Assembly (NCBI GenBank): GCA_030442055.1
Contig: JAUJEB010000010.1
Coordinates: 124,001 to 188,000, forward strand
Length of the DNA stretch: 64,000 nucleotides
From: Agaribacillus aureus
GTDB taxonomy: Bacteria; Bacteroidota; Bacteroidia; Cytophagales; Cyclobacteriaceae
Direction: 5' to 3'
Part shown: in pieces, positions 26,507 through 35,952 of the stretch
Layout: each line of letters starts with the position of its first letter
How positions within the stretch are numbered: position 1 is the stretch's first letter
The notes under the pieces: model-generated
The model's input: the letters and a program-made list of their open reading frames with translations, nothing else
What the model was told of the DNA's origin: nothing
Databases searched by the model: none
Translations under genes and position numbers: made by a program

Positions 26507-29500
26507 ATGGGAAAATTTTTACTGATTTCATCCCTGCTTATTTTAGCTTCCTGTACTCAGGAGAGCGAAGACAAGCTTTTTACACTACTTTCACCCAACG
26601 CAACCAATATTAATTTTAGTAACCCCATTAAAGAGTCAAAGGACTTCAATGTGCTGCAGTACGGATACCTGTATAACGGGGGAGGCGTGGCCATTGGAGA
26701 TATCAATAATGACCAATTGCCCGACATTTATTTCTCGGGAAACCTGGTTTCCAATAAGCTTTACTTAAACCAGGGTAATTTTAAATTCCGGGATATCACG
26801 GAAGAGGCCGGCGTATCGGCAGATGATGCCTGGAATACCGGCGTCACCATGGCCGATGTCAACGGTGATGGCCACCTGGATATTTATGTTTGCCGGTCCG
26901 CTGACACCCGCCCCGAAGCGAGGCGAAATCTGTTATTCATTAACCAGGGTGACCTGACTTTCAAGGAAAGCGCCCGCGACTATGGGATCGATGATCCAGC
27001 TTATTCAACCCAAGGTGCGTTTTTCGACTACGACAAGGATGGGGATTTGGATTTGTATTTAATGAACCATTCCACACAGAAATACGCGGGGTTCAACCAG
27101 ATCACGGCAAGCATGAAAAGGCGGCAAAACCCCAACTTTGCGGATAAGCTTTATAGAAATGATGAGGGAAAATTTACTAATGTCGCGCAGGAAGCAGGCA
27201 TTGTGGATAATGTACTGGGATTTGGTCTTGGAATTGGTATTTCAGATATCAATCGGGACGGCTGGCAGGACATCTACATCTCTAACGATTACAACGAGCA
27301 GGATTATTTATATATCAATAATCAGGATGGGACTTTCTCTGAACGCCTGGAAGAATTCATAGGCCATGTCCCGCTCTTTTCAATGGGATCTGATATTGCC
27401 GATATTAACAATGACGGCTATTTTGATATCGTGACACTTGACATGTTACCGGAGGATAATTACCGGCAAAAACTGGTTTCAGGTCCTGATAACTTTGACA
27501 AATACCAAAGGTTGGTGCAATCGGGATTTTACAATCAAACCATGAGAAACATGTTGCAGTTGAACCGCGGCGGCGAATTTTTCGATGAAATTGGTCAATT
27601 TGCCGGCATTTCAAACACAGACTGGAGCTGGGGAGCGCTGCTGGCAGATTTTGACAATGACGGTCATAAAGATCTTTTTATCAGCAATGGATACAAGCGG
27701 GATTACACCAACATGGATTTCTTGAATTTTACGGTCCAGGAAAAACTCAACCAACAACAAGGAAAAAAGGCGTCGGCAGTGGATGAGATCCTCGAAAAAA
27801 TGCCTTCCATTGTTGTAGAAAATTATGCCTATAAAAACAATGGAGATCTAACATTCAGTAAAATGAACCGGGATTGGGGATTTGAACAGGTCTCTATGTC
27901 AAATGGTGCGGCTTATGCCGATCTGGATGACGATGGGGACCTCGATCTGGTGGTCAATAATATTAACGAATCCGCGTTCGTCTACCGCAACAATGCCAAT
28001 ACCCTAACGGACCATCACTACCTGAAAGTAAAGCTGTCCGGTACAAAACCCAATCAGGCTGGCATTGGCGCCACCGTTGAGATTTTCTGCCGGGGGAAAA
28101 AATATTACCAGGAAATGATGCCTACCAGAGGTTTTCAGTCTTCGGTAAATGCAGAACTGACATTCGGACTGGCTGATGCCGAGAGCGTTGATACACTGAT
28201 AATAACCTGGCCGGATCTGACGGTGCAAAGACTTATGAACGTACCGGCAGACCAAAACATCACTTTGCACCAAAAAGATGCCCAAAAACCAACCCAACCA
28301 GACAATCTTCCTACCCGGCTCAATCCGTTGTTTACTGAGAACACCATGGAAAATTTATTGGATTTTGAGCATATCGAAAATGATTTCAACGATTTTAAGC
28401 GGGAGCCTTTGCTGCCGCACATGTTATCAACACAGGGTCCTAACATAACAAAAGGAGATATAAACGGTGATGGATTGGTCGACCTTTTCATTGGAGGGGC
28501 CAAAGGAAGCGCAGGCGCGTTATTTGTCCAAAGTCCATCCGGAAAGTTTAGCGCAGTACAGCAGGACTTATTTGAAACCGACAAACAATCCGAGGACATT
28601 GGCGCACTGTTTTTTGATGCGGATAATGACGGAGACCTGGATTTATATGTGGTGAGTGGTGGCAGTGATTTTCCACCTGATTCTCCTGATTTACAGGATC
28701 GTCTCTACATTAACAGACAGGGGAAATTTCAACGGAATGAGCAGGCCATTCCTCAGATGTTGACCAGCGGTTCATGCGTTGTGGCCGGCGATCAGGACAA
28801 CGATGGTGATCTGGACTTATTTGTTGGAGGCAGGCTGGCCCCGGGACAATATCCCATCGCTCCCAGAAGTTATCTCCTGGAAAATGATGGGAAGGGAAAT
28901 TTTAAGGATGTTACCAAAAGCTGGAGCCCTGCATTACTAAACCCTGGCATGGTAACAGATGCCCTGTGGAGTGATTTTAACCAGGATCAGCTGGTGGATT
29001 TGATTGTGGTTGGTGAATGGATGCCCATCAGGCTGTTTCAGAATAATGGGGAGAAACTTGAAGAGATTACAGAAAACGCCGGTACCGGAGATTCGGAAGG
29101 CTGGTGGAATACGATCCTGGCCGAGGATTTTGACCGGGATGGTGATACGGATTATGTCATAGGAAATTTTGGCTGGAACTCACAAATACAGGCCTCTATT
29201 GCAGAGCCTGCAAGCCTATATGCCAAGGATTTTGATGACAATGGGGCCATTGATCCGATTATGTGTTATTATGTACAGGGCGAGAGTTATCCCATGTTTT
29301 CCAAAGACGACTTGCAGGGACAAATAAACAGCCTTAAAGCAAAATACATAAAGTACGAAGATTATGCCGATGAGAAAATTACAGACATATTTTCTCAGGA
29401 AACCCTCAAGGATGCGCTACTTCTGAAAGCTAAAAATCTGAGTAGCAGCTATCTGGAAAATGTGGGAAATAACCAATTCACACTTTCCCCTTTGCCACCG

Positions 29501-29851
29501 TCCACCCAGTTTTCTCCTGTCTATGGTATGGTGTCCGGGGACTTCAACGAAGATGGCAATCCCGATTTAATAGTTGCCGGTAACTTTTTTGGCACGAGGG
29601 TGAAGTTTGGCCGTTACGATGCCAATAGGGGCATTTGCCTCCTGGGTGATGGAAGCGGTGGATTTAAGGCTATGAAACCTTTTGAAAGTGGTCTTAATGT
29701 CAGGGGTGAGGTGAGGGATGTTACCCGTTTGTCATTGAATTCAGGTGCTGATTTAATCATTTTCGCCAAAAACAACAGCGACATTCAGATTTTTAGAATT
29801 GATAATGCGGCCGCATCAAACGCGGAAAAAAGTCTCACGACCACCCAATAA
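26507..29851 (+). CDS. FG-GAP/VCBS repeat and ASPIC/UnbV lipoprotein (C)
   Basis: A 1114-residue paralogue of the two VCBS genes in the first locus, nearly identical in length. Lipobox LASC near residue 16. Blade loops include DINNDQLPDIYF, DVNGDGHLDIYV, DINRDGWQDIYI, DFDNDGHKDLFI, DLDDDGDLDLVV, DINGDGLVDLFI and DQDNDGDLDLFV. The central ASPIC/UnbV-like part is at about 520-590 (IGATVEIFCRGKK; VDTLIITWPDLT), followed by a second propeller starting STQGPNITKGDINGDG. It follows the STN-type susC/susD pair, which reproduces the arrangement of the first locus, and converges on glgB with a 19-bp gap. Role as surface glycan-binding protein is inferred. Confidence 0.88.
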   Translation: MGKFLLISSLLILASCTQESEDKLFTLLSPNATNINFSNPIKESKDFNVLQYGYLYNGGGVAIGDINNDQLPDIYFSGNLVSNKLYLNQGNFKFRDITEEAGVSADDAWNTGVTMADVNGDGHLDIYVCRSADTRPEARRNLLFINQGDLTFKESARDYGIDDPAYSTQGAFFDYDKDGDLDLYLMNHSTQKYAGFNQITASMKRRQNPNFADKLYRNDEGKFTNVAQEAGIVDNVLGFGLGIGISDINRDGWQDIYISNDYNEQDYLYINNQDGTFSERLEEFIGHVPLFSMGSDIADINNDGYFDIVTLDMLPEDNYRQKLVSGPDNFDKYQRLVQSGFYNQTMRNMLQLNRGGEFFDEIGQFAGISNTDWSWGALLADFDNDGHKDLFISNGYKRDYTNMDFLNFTVQEKLNQQQGKKASAVDEILEKMPSIVVENYAYKNNGDLTFSKMNRDWGFEQVSMSNGAAYADLDDDGDLDLVVNNINESAFVYRNNANTLTDHHYLKVKLSGTKPNQAGIGATVEIFCRGKKYYQEMMPTRGFQSSVNAELTFGLADAESVDTLIITWPDLTVQRLMNVPADQNITLHQKDAQKPTQPDNLPTRLNPLFTENTMENLLDFEHIENDFNDFKREPLLPHMLSTQGPNITKGDINGDGLVDLFIGGAKGSAGALFVQSPSGKFSAVQQDLFETDKQSEDIGALFFDADNDGDLDLYVVSGGSDFPPDSPDLQDRLYINRQGKFQRNEQAIPQMLTSGSCVVAGDQDNDGDLDLFVGGRLAPGQYPIAPRSYLLENDGKGNFKDVTKSWSPALLNPGMVTDALWSDFNQDQLVDLIVVGEWMPIRLFQNNGEKLEEITENAGTGDSEGWWNTILAEDFDRDGDTDYVIGNFGWNSQIQASIAEPASLYAKDFDDNGAIDPIMCYYVQGESYPMFSKDDLQGQINSLKAKYIKYEDYADEKITDIFSQETLKDALLLKAKNLSSSYLENVGNNQFTLSPLPPSTQFSPVYGMVSGDFNEDGNPDLIVAGNFFGTRVKFGRYDANRGICLLGDGSGGFKAMKPFESGLNVRGEVRDVTRLSLNSGADLIIFAKNNSDIQIFRIDNAAASNAEKSLTTTQ

Positions 29852-29870
29852 TCAGAAGCTGAGTTTTGAG

Positions 29871-31808
29871 CTATTTCGCCTTGAGCACCACCGCTGCGAG
29901 GGGAGGCAGATCGATGGATATAGCGTATTCCCTGCCGTGACAGGCTTCCTTTTTGGTTTTGATAACTCCTTTATTCCGGAGGCCTGATCCCCAGTATTTT
30001 TTATCGTCGCTATTAAAAATTTCCTTCCAGTTTTTATTGGCATGAACGCCAAATCGATAACCTTGATGTGGTGTCGGCGTGAAATTGGCGGCTACAATAA
30101 GGTATTCATCGGGGTTATGACCTTTTCGAATATAAACCAATACCGAATTCGTATGATCCGACAAATCAATCCATTCAAATCCACTGCTGCCAAATCCCAA
30201 TTCATACAGCGCAGGTTCACTTCTATAGAGATGATTCAAATCTGTCATTAACTGAAGTACACCCTTGTGTGGATCATGATCCAACAGGTGCCATTCTACG
30301 CTGTGATCGTGTTTCCACTCGCTGGTTTGTCCGATTTCAGCGCCCATAAAAAGCAATTTGGTGCCAGGATGTGTAAACATATAAGTGTATAATAAGCGCA
30401 GGTTGGCAAATCGCTGCCATTCATCTCCCGGCATCCTTTCTATCAGCGCGCCTTTACCGTGTACCACTTCGTCGTGCGACAGGGGAAGCATAAAGTTTTC
30501 GGTAAAAGCGTAGTTTAAACTGAAGGTAATGTCATTCTGATGGAATTGCCGGTATATCGGATCTTTTGAAAAGTACTCCAGGGTATCGTGCATCCAGCCC
30601 ATCATCCATTTCATGCCGAATCCCAACCCGCCCACAAAGGTAGGCTTAGAGACCATAGGCCAGGCGGTCGACTCTTCGGCGATGGTTTGCGCTGACGGAA
30701 ACGATTGGTATATCTCTTCATTTAACTCTTTTAGCAACGAGATGGCTTCTAGGTTTTCCCGCCCTCCGTGTTGATTGGGGATCCATTCACCTTCATTTCT
30801 AGAGTAATCAAGATAAAGCATCGACGCCACGGCATCTACCCGCAACCCATCCACATGATATTTGTCCAGCCAAAAGATAGCATTGCTGATCAAAAAGGAT
30901 CTGACCTCATTTCTGCCATAGTTGAATATGTAACTTTCCCAGTCGGGATGAAACCCTTTTTTGGGATCGGCATGTTCGTATAAGCTCGTGCCGTCGAAAT
31001 TTATAAGGCCAAATATGTCATCCGGGAAATGGGAAGGTACCCAATCGAGAATCACCCCAATGCCGGCCTTGTGAAATTTATCGACCAGCAGCATAAATTC
31101 CTGGGGCGTTCCAAACCTGGAACTTGGTGCAAAATATCCGGTAATCTGATAACCCCACGAACCAAAAAAAGGATGTTCCATCACAGGCAAAAATTCAACG
31201 TGGGTAAACCCGGTTTTTTTGACGTGGTCTACCAGCTCATCGGCCAGCTCGACATAGCTTAGCGATTCGTTGCCCTGGTCAAATTTTCTTTTCCAGGAGC
31301 CCATATGTACCTCGTAAACGGAAAACGGCTTGTCTAAAGCGTTGTGCTCAGCCCTTTTTTCCATCCAGCTTTTGTCCTGCCATTCATAATTTATATCCCA
31401 GACGACCGAAGCAGTTTTTGGCGGAACTTCCCATAAAGTGGCAAAGGGATCTCCCTTTTCCAGCACCTGGCCGTTTTCATTCGAAAATATTTTGTATTTA
31501 TAAATATTTCCCGGTTCGACACCGGGTATAAAACCCTCCCAAATGCCGGAACTGTCCCATCTTACATTTAAAACATGTTCTTCCGCATTCCAGGAATTAA
31601 ACCCACCGATAACCGAAACTTTATGCGCATTCGGCGCCCAAACGGCAAAATAAGTTCCCACTTGCCCGTCGTGATCTATGACATGAGCGCCTAATTTTTC
31701 GTACAGCCTGAAGTGCTTTCCGCTCTTAAACAGATTAATGTCAAAGTCCGTGAATAAGGAATGAGGTATTACGCCGGCCTGACTGGTGTTGCCTGATTGG
31801 TTGCCCAT
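29871..31808 (-). CDS. glgB: 1,4-alpha-glucan branching enzyme GlgB
   Basis: A 645-residue GH13 subfamily 8/9-type branching enzyme that moves alpha-1,4 glucan segments to alpha-1,6 positions. An N-terminal CBM48-like domain (FAVWAPNAHKVSVIGGFNSWN, about 54-74) precedes the catalytic barrel with EFLPVMEHPFFGSWGYQITG, the nucleophile Asp325 in DGLRVDAVASMLYLDY, the acid/base Glu in AEEST (about 377-381) and LPLSHDEVVHGK. Cytoplasmic, with no signal peptide. No glgA, glgC or glgP is beside it; instead it is surrounded by GH31 and LacI genes. It is divergent from the LacI regulator and converges with the VCBS-C gene. Confidence 0.94.
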   Translation of the reverse strand: MGNQSGNTSQAGVIPHSLFTDFDINLFKSGKHFRLYEKLGAHVIDHDGQVGTYFAVWAPNAHKVSVIGGFNSWNAEEHVLNVRWDSSGIWEGFIPGVEPGNIYKYKIFSNENGQVLEKGDPFATLWEVPPKTASVVWDINYEWQDKSWMEKRAEHNALDKPFSVYEVHMGSWKRKFDQGNESLSYVELADELVDHVKKTGFTHVEFLPVMEHPFFGSWGYQITGYFAPSSRFGTPQEFMLLVDKFHKAGIGVILDWVPSHFPDDIFGLINFDGTSLYEHADPKKGFHPDWESYIFNYGRNEVRSFLISNAIFWLDKYHVDGLRVDAVASMLYLDYSRNEGEWIPNQHGGRENLEAISLLKELNEEIYQSFPSAQTIAEESTAWPMVSKPTFVGGLGFGMKWMMGWMHDTLEYFSKDPIYRQFHQNDITFSLNYAFTENFMLPLSHDEVVHGKGALIERMPGDEWQRFANLRLLYTYMFTHPGTKLLFMGAEIGQTSEWKHDHSVEWHLLDHDPHKGVLQLMTDLNHLYRSEPALYELGFGSSGFEWIDLSDHTNSVLVYIRKGHNPDEYLIVAANFTPTPHQGYRFGVHANKNWKEIFNSDDKKYWGSGLRNKGVIKTKKEACHGREYAISIDLPPLAAVVLKAK

Positions 31809-32144
31809 GATATTTGTAATTTCAGGTTAATTGTTGATTAAACTGGAAAGTTAAATTAAACAAAAATCTACATAATGTTTGCCGGCATCCTGAAAATTTT
31901 AAATGTACCCGGATGTTTCGCAGGTCCCGGTACGCGCTCATCATAACAAAATTAGTCTATTCAGTAATTTCCCAATGCTTTATCAAATGAAATGGGGATC
32001 TTTCCTAAGGTTTGTCCCGTACCCGGCTAAAGATGTCTTCAAATGCTTGATAAATTGATAATTTTTTTTTATATACTTTAAGTTTTATAGTTTTAGCAAA
32101 ATTGCTTACTAAAAACAAAACATTTTTTTTAACCAATACCCTAA
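31809..32144. promoter_or_regulatory. Divergent glgB-lacI intergenic region
   Basis: A 336-bp gap between divergent starts. It contains AGCAAAATTGCT at 32095-32106 (imperfect dyad) shortly before the LacI start but no clear copy of the GCAAwCGwTTG operator. An AT-rich stretch (32055-32135) precedes the LacI gene. No gene or RNA is recognised. Confidence 0.4.
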
Positions 32145-33173
32145 ATGGTTATGAGCGCACAGATAACTATAAAGGACATTGCCAAGGAGCTGGAAATTTC
32201 ACCTTCCACCGTTTCCAGAGCGCTGAAAGATCATCCCGATATTAGCCCCAAGACAAAAAAGGCAGTAAATGATCTGGCCGAAAAGCTCCACTATCAGCCC
32301 AATTCAATTGCGTTGAGCCTTAGAAAAAGTAAGACCAATACCATTGGGATTATCATCCCCGAATTTGTCCATTTTTTCTTTTCTACCGTGATAAGCGGCA
32401 TTGAAGATGTAGCCTATGAAAAGGGATATAACGTCATCATCAGCCAGTCCAATGAGTCTTATGAACGGGAAGTAAGCGATACCAGGTCCATGGTTTCGCA
32501 CCGGGTTGACGGCCTGCTGGTTTCGGTTTCGAAGGAAACCAGGGATTTTAGCCATTTTAAGGAATTAATAGAAAGAGATATACCCCTCGTCTTTTTCGAT
32601 CGAATGTGTTCGGAGCTTAATGCCAACAGCGTTGTTATAGATGACTTTGAGGCTGGTTTCAAAGCGGTAGAACATTTAATCTCGACCGGTAAAAAAAACA
32701 TTGCTCATTTATACGGGGATTTGAACCTGCATATCTGTAAAAACAGGTATGACGGTTACCGGGCGGCCCTGGAAAAATACGGTATACCGTTTAACGAGGA
32801 TTTTGCGGCCTATGCTGGCATGCTGGAGCTGGACTCGGCTAAAGAACTGATGAACCGGCTCCTGGACCTGCCTCAAAGACCCGATGGTGTTTTTGCCCAT
32901 AACGATGTGGTGGCTTATGGTGCCATGCAGGCTATCAAGGAAAGAAATATAAAAATTCCGGAAGAAATTGGCGTAATCGGGTTTAGCGACTGGCAATTTT
33001 CTTCGCTGGTGGAACCGGGCCTTTCCTCAATTTCTCAATCCGGGTTTGAGATGGGGCAGGCGGCCGCCAGGATGTTTCTGGACCAGATTGAAAATGAGGA
33101 CGAAAACTACGTCCCGCAAACAAAGGTTATACCCACTAAACTTGTTGTTAGAGGGTCAACGGTCAAGCAATAA
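32145..33173 (+). CDS. LacI/GalR family transcriptional regulator
   Basis: A 342-residue regulator; ATG at 32145 or the second ATG at 32151 (MSAQITIKDIAKEL) are both possible. The N-terminal helix-turn-helix and hinge (ITIKDIAKELEISPSTVSRA, then DHPDISPKTKKAVNDLAEKLHY) are followed by a periplasmic-binding-protein-like effector domain (TIGIIIPEFVHFFFSTVISGIED, VDGLLVSVSKET, RPDGVFAHNDVVAYGAM, IGVIGFSDWQFSSLVEPGLSS). In Bacteroidota, LacI-type regulators near GH31, GH97 and MFS genes often respond to maltose or related sugars. It precedes the GH31-2 and MFS genes, and likely controls them and sites at 2870, 16293 and 33267. Confidence 0.92.
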   Translation: MVMSAQITIKDIAKELEISPSTVSRALKDHPDISPKTKKAVNDLAEKLHYQPNSIALSLRKSKTNTIGIIIPEFVHFFFSTVISGIEDVAYEKGYNVIISQSNESYEREVSDTRSMVSHRVDGLLVSVSKETRDFSHFKELIERDIPLVFFDRMCSELNANSVVIDDFEAGFKAVEHLISTGKKNIAHLYGDLNLHICKNRYDGYRAALEKYGIPFNEDFAAYAGMLELDSAKELMNRLLDLPQRPDGVFAHNDVVAYGAMQAIKERNIKIPEEIGVIGFSDWQFSSLVEPGLSSISQSGFEMGQAAARMFLDQIENEDENYVPQTKVIPTKLVVRGSTVKQ

Positions 33174-33266
33174 GCCGAATGGCATAACAAGCCGCAGACC
33201 CGATGCCTGGAAATCTTCAAAATACAGGTTGAAAATAAATTTTTTAGATTTTTTTGAGAAAATTAC

Positions 33267-33280
33267 GCAAACGATTGAAA
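33267..33280. promoter_or_regulatory. Putative LacI-type operator upstream of GH31-2
   Basis: GCAAACGATTGAAA matches the site at 2870-2883 in 13 of 14 positions and shares GCAAACG with the perfect palindrome at 16293. It lies about 200 bp upstream of the GH31-2 start in the 295-bp gap after lacI. The rest of that gap is AT-rich with no gene. Confidence 0.5.
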
Positions 33281-33468
33281 CATTCATAAACCTGAAAAAT
33301 GGTATATAATTAGTGTATTGGGCCTTTTTAGAATCCTTACGGCACCGTTTGGTATTGAATGAAATTTGAATTTTTCTACTTATTTTAGTTCTATAAACCA
33401 GAGTTTATCATGTCTTGAATCTGTTTTTAGATTCAAAAACCATATGTAAACTAAACTATTGCTACTTA

Positions 33469-35892
33469 ATGTACAGTACCGTTGAAACTTCTGCCCAGAG
33501 AGCCGGATTTAAGGCTTTAGGCAAATTAGAATCCCTGGAACATATCAATAATGGGGTAGTGGGGATCACATCTTTCGGGCAGTTTCGGATTTTGGTCATG
33601 GACCGTTCGGTCTTTCGGGTTTCGGTAACCAGGAATGCTGACTTTGATGATTTTTCATATGCCGTTATCGCCTCCCCGAAACCAGTAGATTTTCACGTAA
33701 AGGAGGAAGATGGGCATATCGTTATTTCTACCGATTTGATAAGCCTTCGTATCTCCAGGGATCCGGTAAGGTTTAAATTTTACGACAGCGCCGGTAACAT
33801 CATCAATGAGGATGATGACGCTTTCGGAACCTCCTGGATCGGGACGGAGGTAACCGCCTATAAAAAATTGCAACAAGGCGAAAGGTTTGTAGGATTGGGA
33901 GAAAAAAATGGGGACTTGGACAGGCGGGGAAAAGGTTACTTAAATTGGAATACCGATAAATTTGCCTATGACCAGGATACAGATCCGATATATTGCTCGC
34001 TTCCCTTTTATATAGGTATTCACAGTGGCCTTGCTTATGGAATGTTTTTTGACAATTCCAATAAATCCCATTTCAACTTTGGTGCCTCCAATGACAGATT
34101 CTCTTCATTCATGGCCGAAGATGGTGACATGAATTATTATTTGATCCATGATCACAACGTTGCCAAAATTATTGAAGACTATACCTATCTCACGGGAAGG
34201 ATGGAATTACCACCTATGTGGAGTATTGGTTACCAGCAGTGCCGGTATAGCTATTATCCGGATTCCAAAGTGCTTGACATTGCCAGATCCTTTCGCCAGA
34301 AACAGATTCCAGCCGATGTGATTGTGCTGGATATTCACTATATGGATTCTTATAAAATTTTTACCTGGGATCCGGTTAAGTTTTCAAACCCGGCTGCGCT
34401 GATCCGGGAGCTTCGCGATATGAATTTCCATGTCGTGCTTATGTGCGATCCGGGCATTAAAATAGAGGAAGGTTACCAGCCTTACGAATTAGGTAAGCAG
34501 GAAGATGTTTTTTTGAAATACCCTGACAATACCTATTATGCCGGAGAGGTGTGGCCCGGGTGGTGCCATTTTCCTGATTTTTCAGATCCTAAAACCCGCC
34601 AATGGTGGGGAGGACTCTTTGATGAATACGTGAATCTGGGTGTTGATGGCTTTTGGAACGATATGAATGAAATTGCTTCCTGGGGACAAATGATGCCAGA
34701 GCACGTGGAATTCCACTATGAGGGCAAAGGAGCTCTTACGAAGAAAGGAAGGAATATATACGGCTTGCAAATGGCGCGAAGTACTTTTGAAGGAACAAAG
34801 AAGCTATTAAACGGAAAAAGGCCATTTAACCTTACCAGGTCGGCTTTTTCAGGAATTCAACGGTATTCTGCCGTTTGGACGGGTGATAATGTAGCGGATG
34901 ATGAGCACATGTTGCTTGGTGTGAGGTTGGTCAATAGTTTTGGGCTGACCGGTGTGGCATTTACAGGCTATGACGTCGGAGGTTTCGCAGGTGAAGCTTC
35001 CGTGGATCTTTTTGCCAGGTGGGTTTCAATTGCAGCGTTCTCGCCGTTTTTCAGAGGGCATTCGATGCTTAACAGCAGAGACGCCGAGCCTTGGGCATTT
35101 GGAGAGGCTGTAGAAGAGATATCCAGAAATTATATCAACCTGCGGTATCGGCTAATGCCTTACATTTATTCGTTGTTTTTTGAAGCAACCCAAACCGGCA
35201 TGCCCGTGTGTAGGAGTCTTGCCATTGATTATACGCACGATGATCATGTATATGATTCATTATTTCAAAATCAGTATTTATTTGGTCCGTGGTTTTTGAT
35301 TTGTCCCGTATCCAGTGTGGACAAGTTTTGCAAGGTCTATTTGCCGGAAGGGGAATGGTATGAATTCCATTCAGGGAAACAATATAAAGGATCACAACAG
35401 GTTATTGTAGAAGCGCCGGTAGAACGGTTACCGGTTTTTATCAAAGCCGGGAGTATCATCCCCATGCAGTCGGTAACGCAGTATACCTCCGCAACAGCTG
35501 ATGATACACTGCAGCTACACTTTTACAGCGGGGACAACTATAGTGAGTTTTTATATTATGAGGATGACGGAGACACTTACCATTTTGAAGATGGCGAATA
35601 TTACAGGAGGAATATTTCGTACGACCCTAATAATCAAATTATTAAATTCAATGCCGCCGAAGGAAATTTTAAGTCGAAATACACTAAAATCCAACTGATT
35701 TTCCATGGATTTGATGGATTGGATAGGATAATGGTTAATGGCAGGGAATGTGCTGTCGAGCAGGTGGAATTTAGCTATTTAAAAGCCATTACAAAATTTG
35801 ACCCGGTGGGAAAGGAGGGCAAGGTGATTAAAGAGCAGGTAAAGGCGATTAAGGTGGAGGATGACGACGGCGGGCTGGAAATTGTATGGTGA
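33469..35892 (+). CDS. Glycoside hydrolase family 31 (second alpha-glucosidase type)
   Basis: About 807 residues from ATG 33469 (MYSTVETSAQ); an in-frame start at 33415 would add 18 residues without family support. The nucleophile is Asp398 in GFWNDMNEIASWG and the acid/base Asp473 in VWTGDNVADDEHM; LDIHYMDSYKIFTW and FFRGHSMLNSRDAEPW replace the corresponding strands of the first GH31. The aglycone side differs from its paralogue (MNEIAS instead of MNEPAV), so substrate preference may differ. No signal peptide, so probably cytoplasmic. It lies between lacI and an MFS permease and should split imported alpha-glucosides. Confidence 0.92.
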   Translation: MYSTVETSAQRAGFKALGKLESLEHINNGVVGITSFGQFRILVMDRSVFRVSVTRNADFDDFSYAVIASPKPVDFHVKEEDGHIVISTDLISLRISRDPVRFKFYDSAGNIINEDDDAFGTSWIGTEVTAYKKLQQGERFVGLGEKNGDLDRRGKGYLNWNTDKFAYDQDTDPIYCSLPFYIGIHSGLAYGMFFDNSNKSHFNFGASNDRFSSFMAEDGDMNYYLIHDHNVAKIIEDYTYLTGRMELPPMWSIGYQQCRYSYYPDSKVLDIARSFRQKQIPADVIVLDIHYMDSYKIFTWDPVKFSNPAALIRELRDMNFHVVLMCDPGIKIEEGYQPYELGKQEDVFLKYPDNTYYAGEVWPGWCHFPDFSDPKTRQWWGGLFDEYVNLGVDGFWNDMNEIASWGQMMPEHVEFHYEGKGALTKKGRNIYGLQMARSTFEGTKKLLNGKRPFNLTRSAFSGIQRYSAVWTGDNVADDEHMLLGVRLVNSFGLTGVAFTGYDVGGFAGEASVDLFARWVSIAAFSPFFRGHSMLNSRDAEPWAFGEAVEEISRNYINLRYRLMPYIYSLFFEATQTGMPVCRSLAIDYTHDDHVYDSLFQNQYLFGPWFLICPVSSVDKFCKVYLPEGEWYEFHSGKQYKGSQQVIVEAPVERLPVFIKAGSIIPMQSVTQYTSATADDTLQLHFYSGDNYSEFLYYEDDGDTYHFEDGEYYRRNISYDPNNQIIKFNAAEGNFKSKYTKIQLIFHGFDGLDRIMVNGRECAVEQVEFSYLKAITKFDPVGKEGKVIKEQVKAIKVEDDDGGLEIVW

Positions 35893-35952
35893 TGACACAG
35901 GTCGGTTTCGTAAGACCATCCCCAAATAAATATTCGCTTTCTTACTAAATCT

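Noticed and set aside
28135-28599. 154-residue minus-strand frame inside the VCBS-C gene
   Set aside because: Shadow of the repetitive plus-strand VCBS code; serine-rich translation with no recognisable domain.
33415-33468. Upstream start for GH31-2
   Set aside because: The 18 extra residues do not resemble a signal peptide or a GH31 N-terminus; ATG at 33469 fits the family better.
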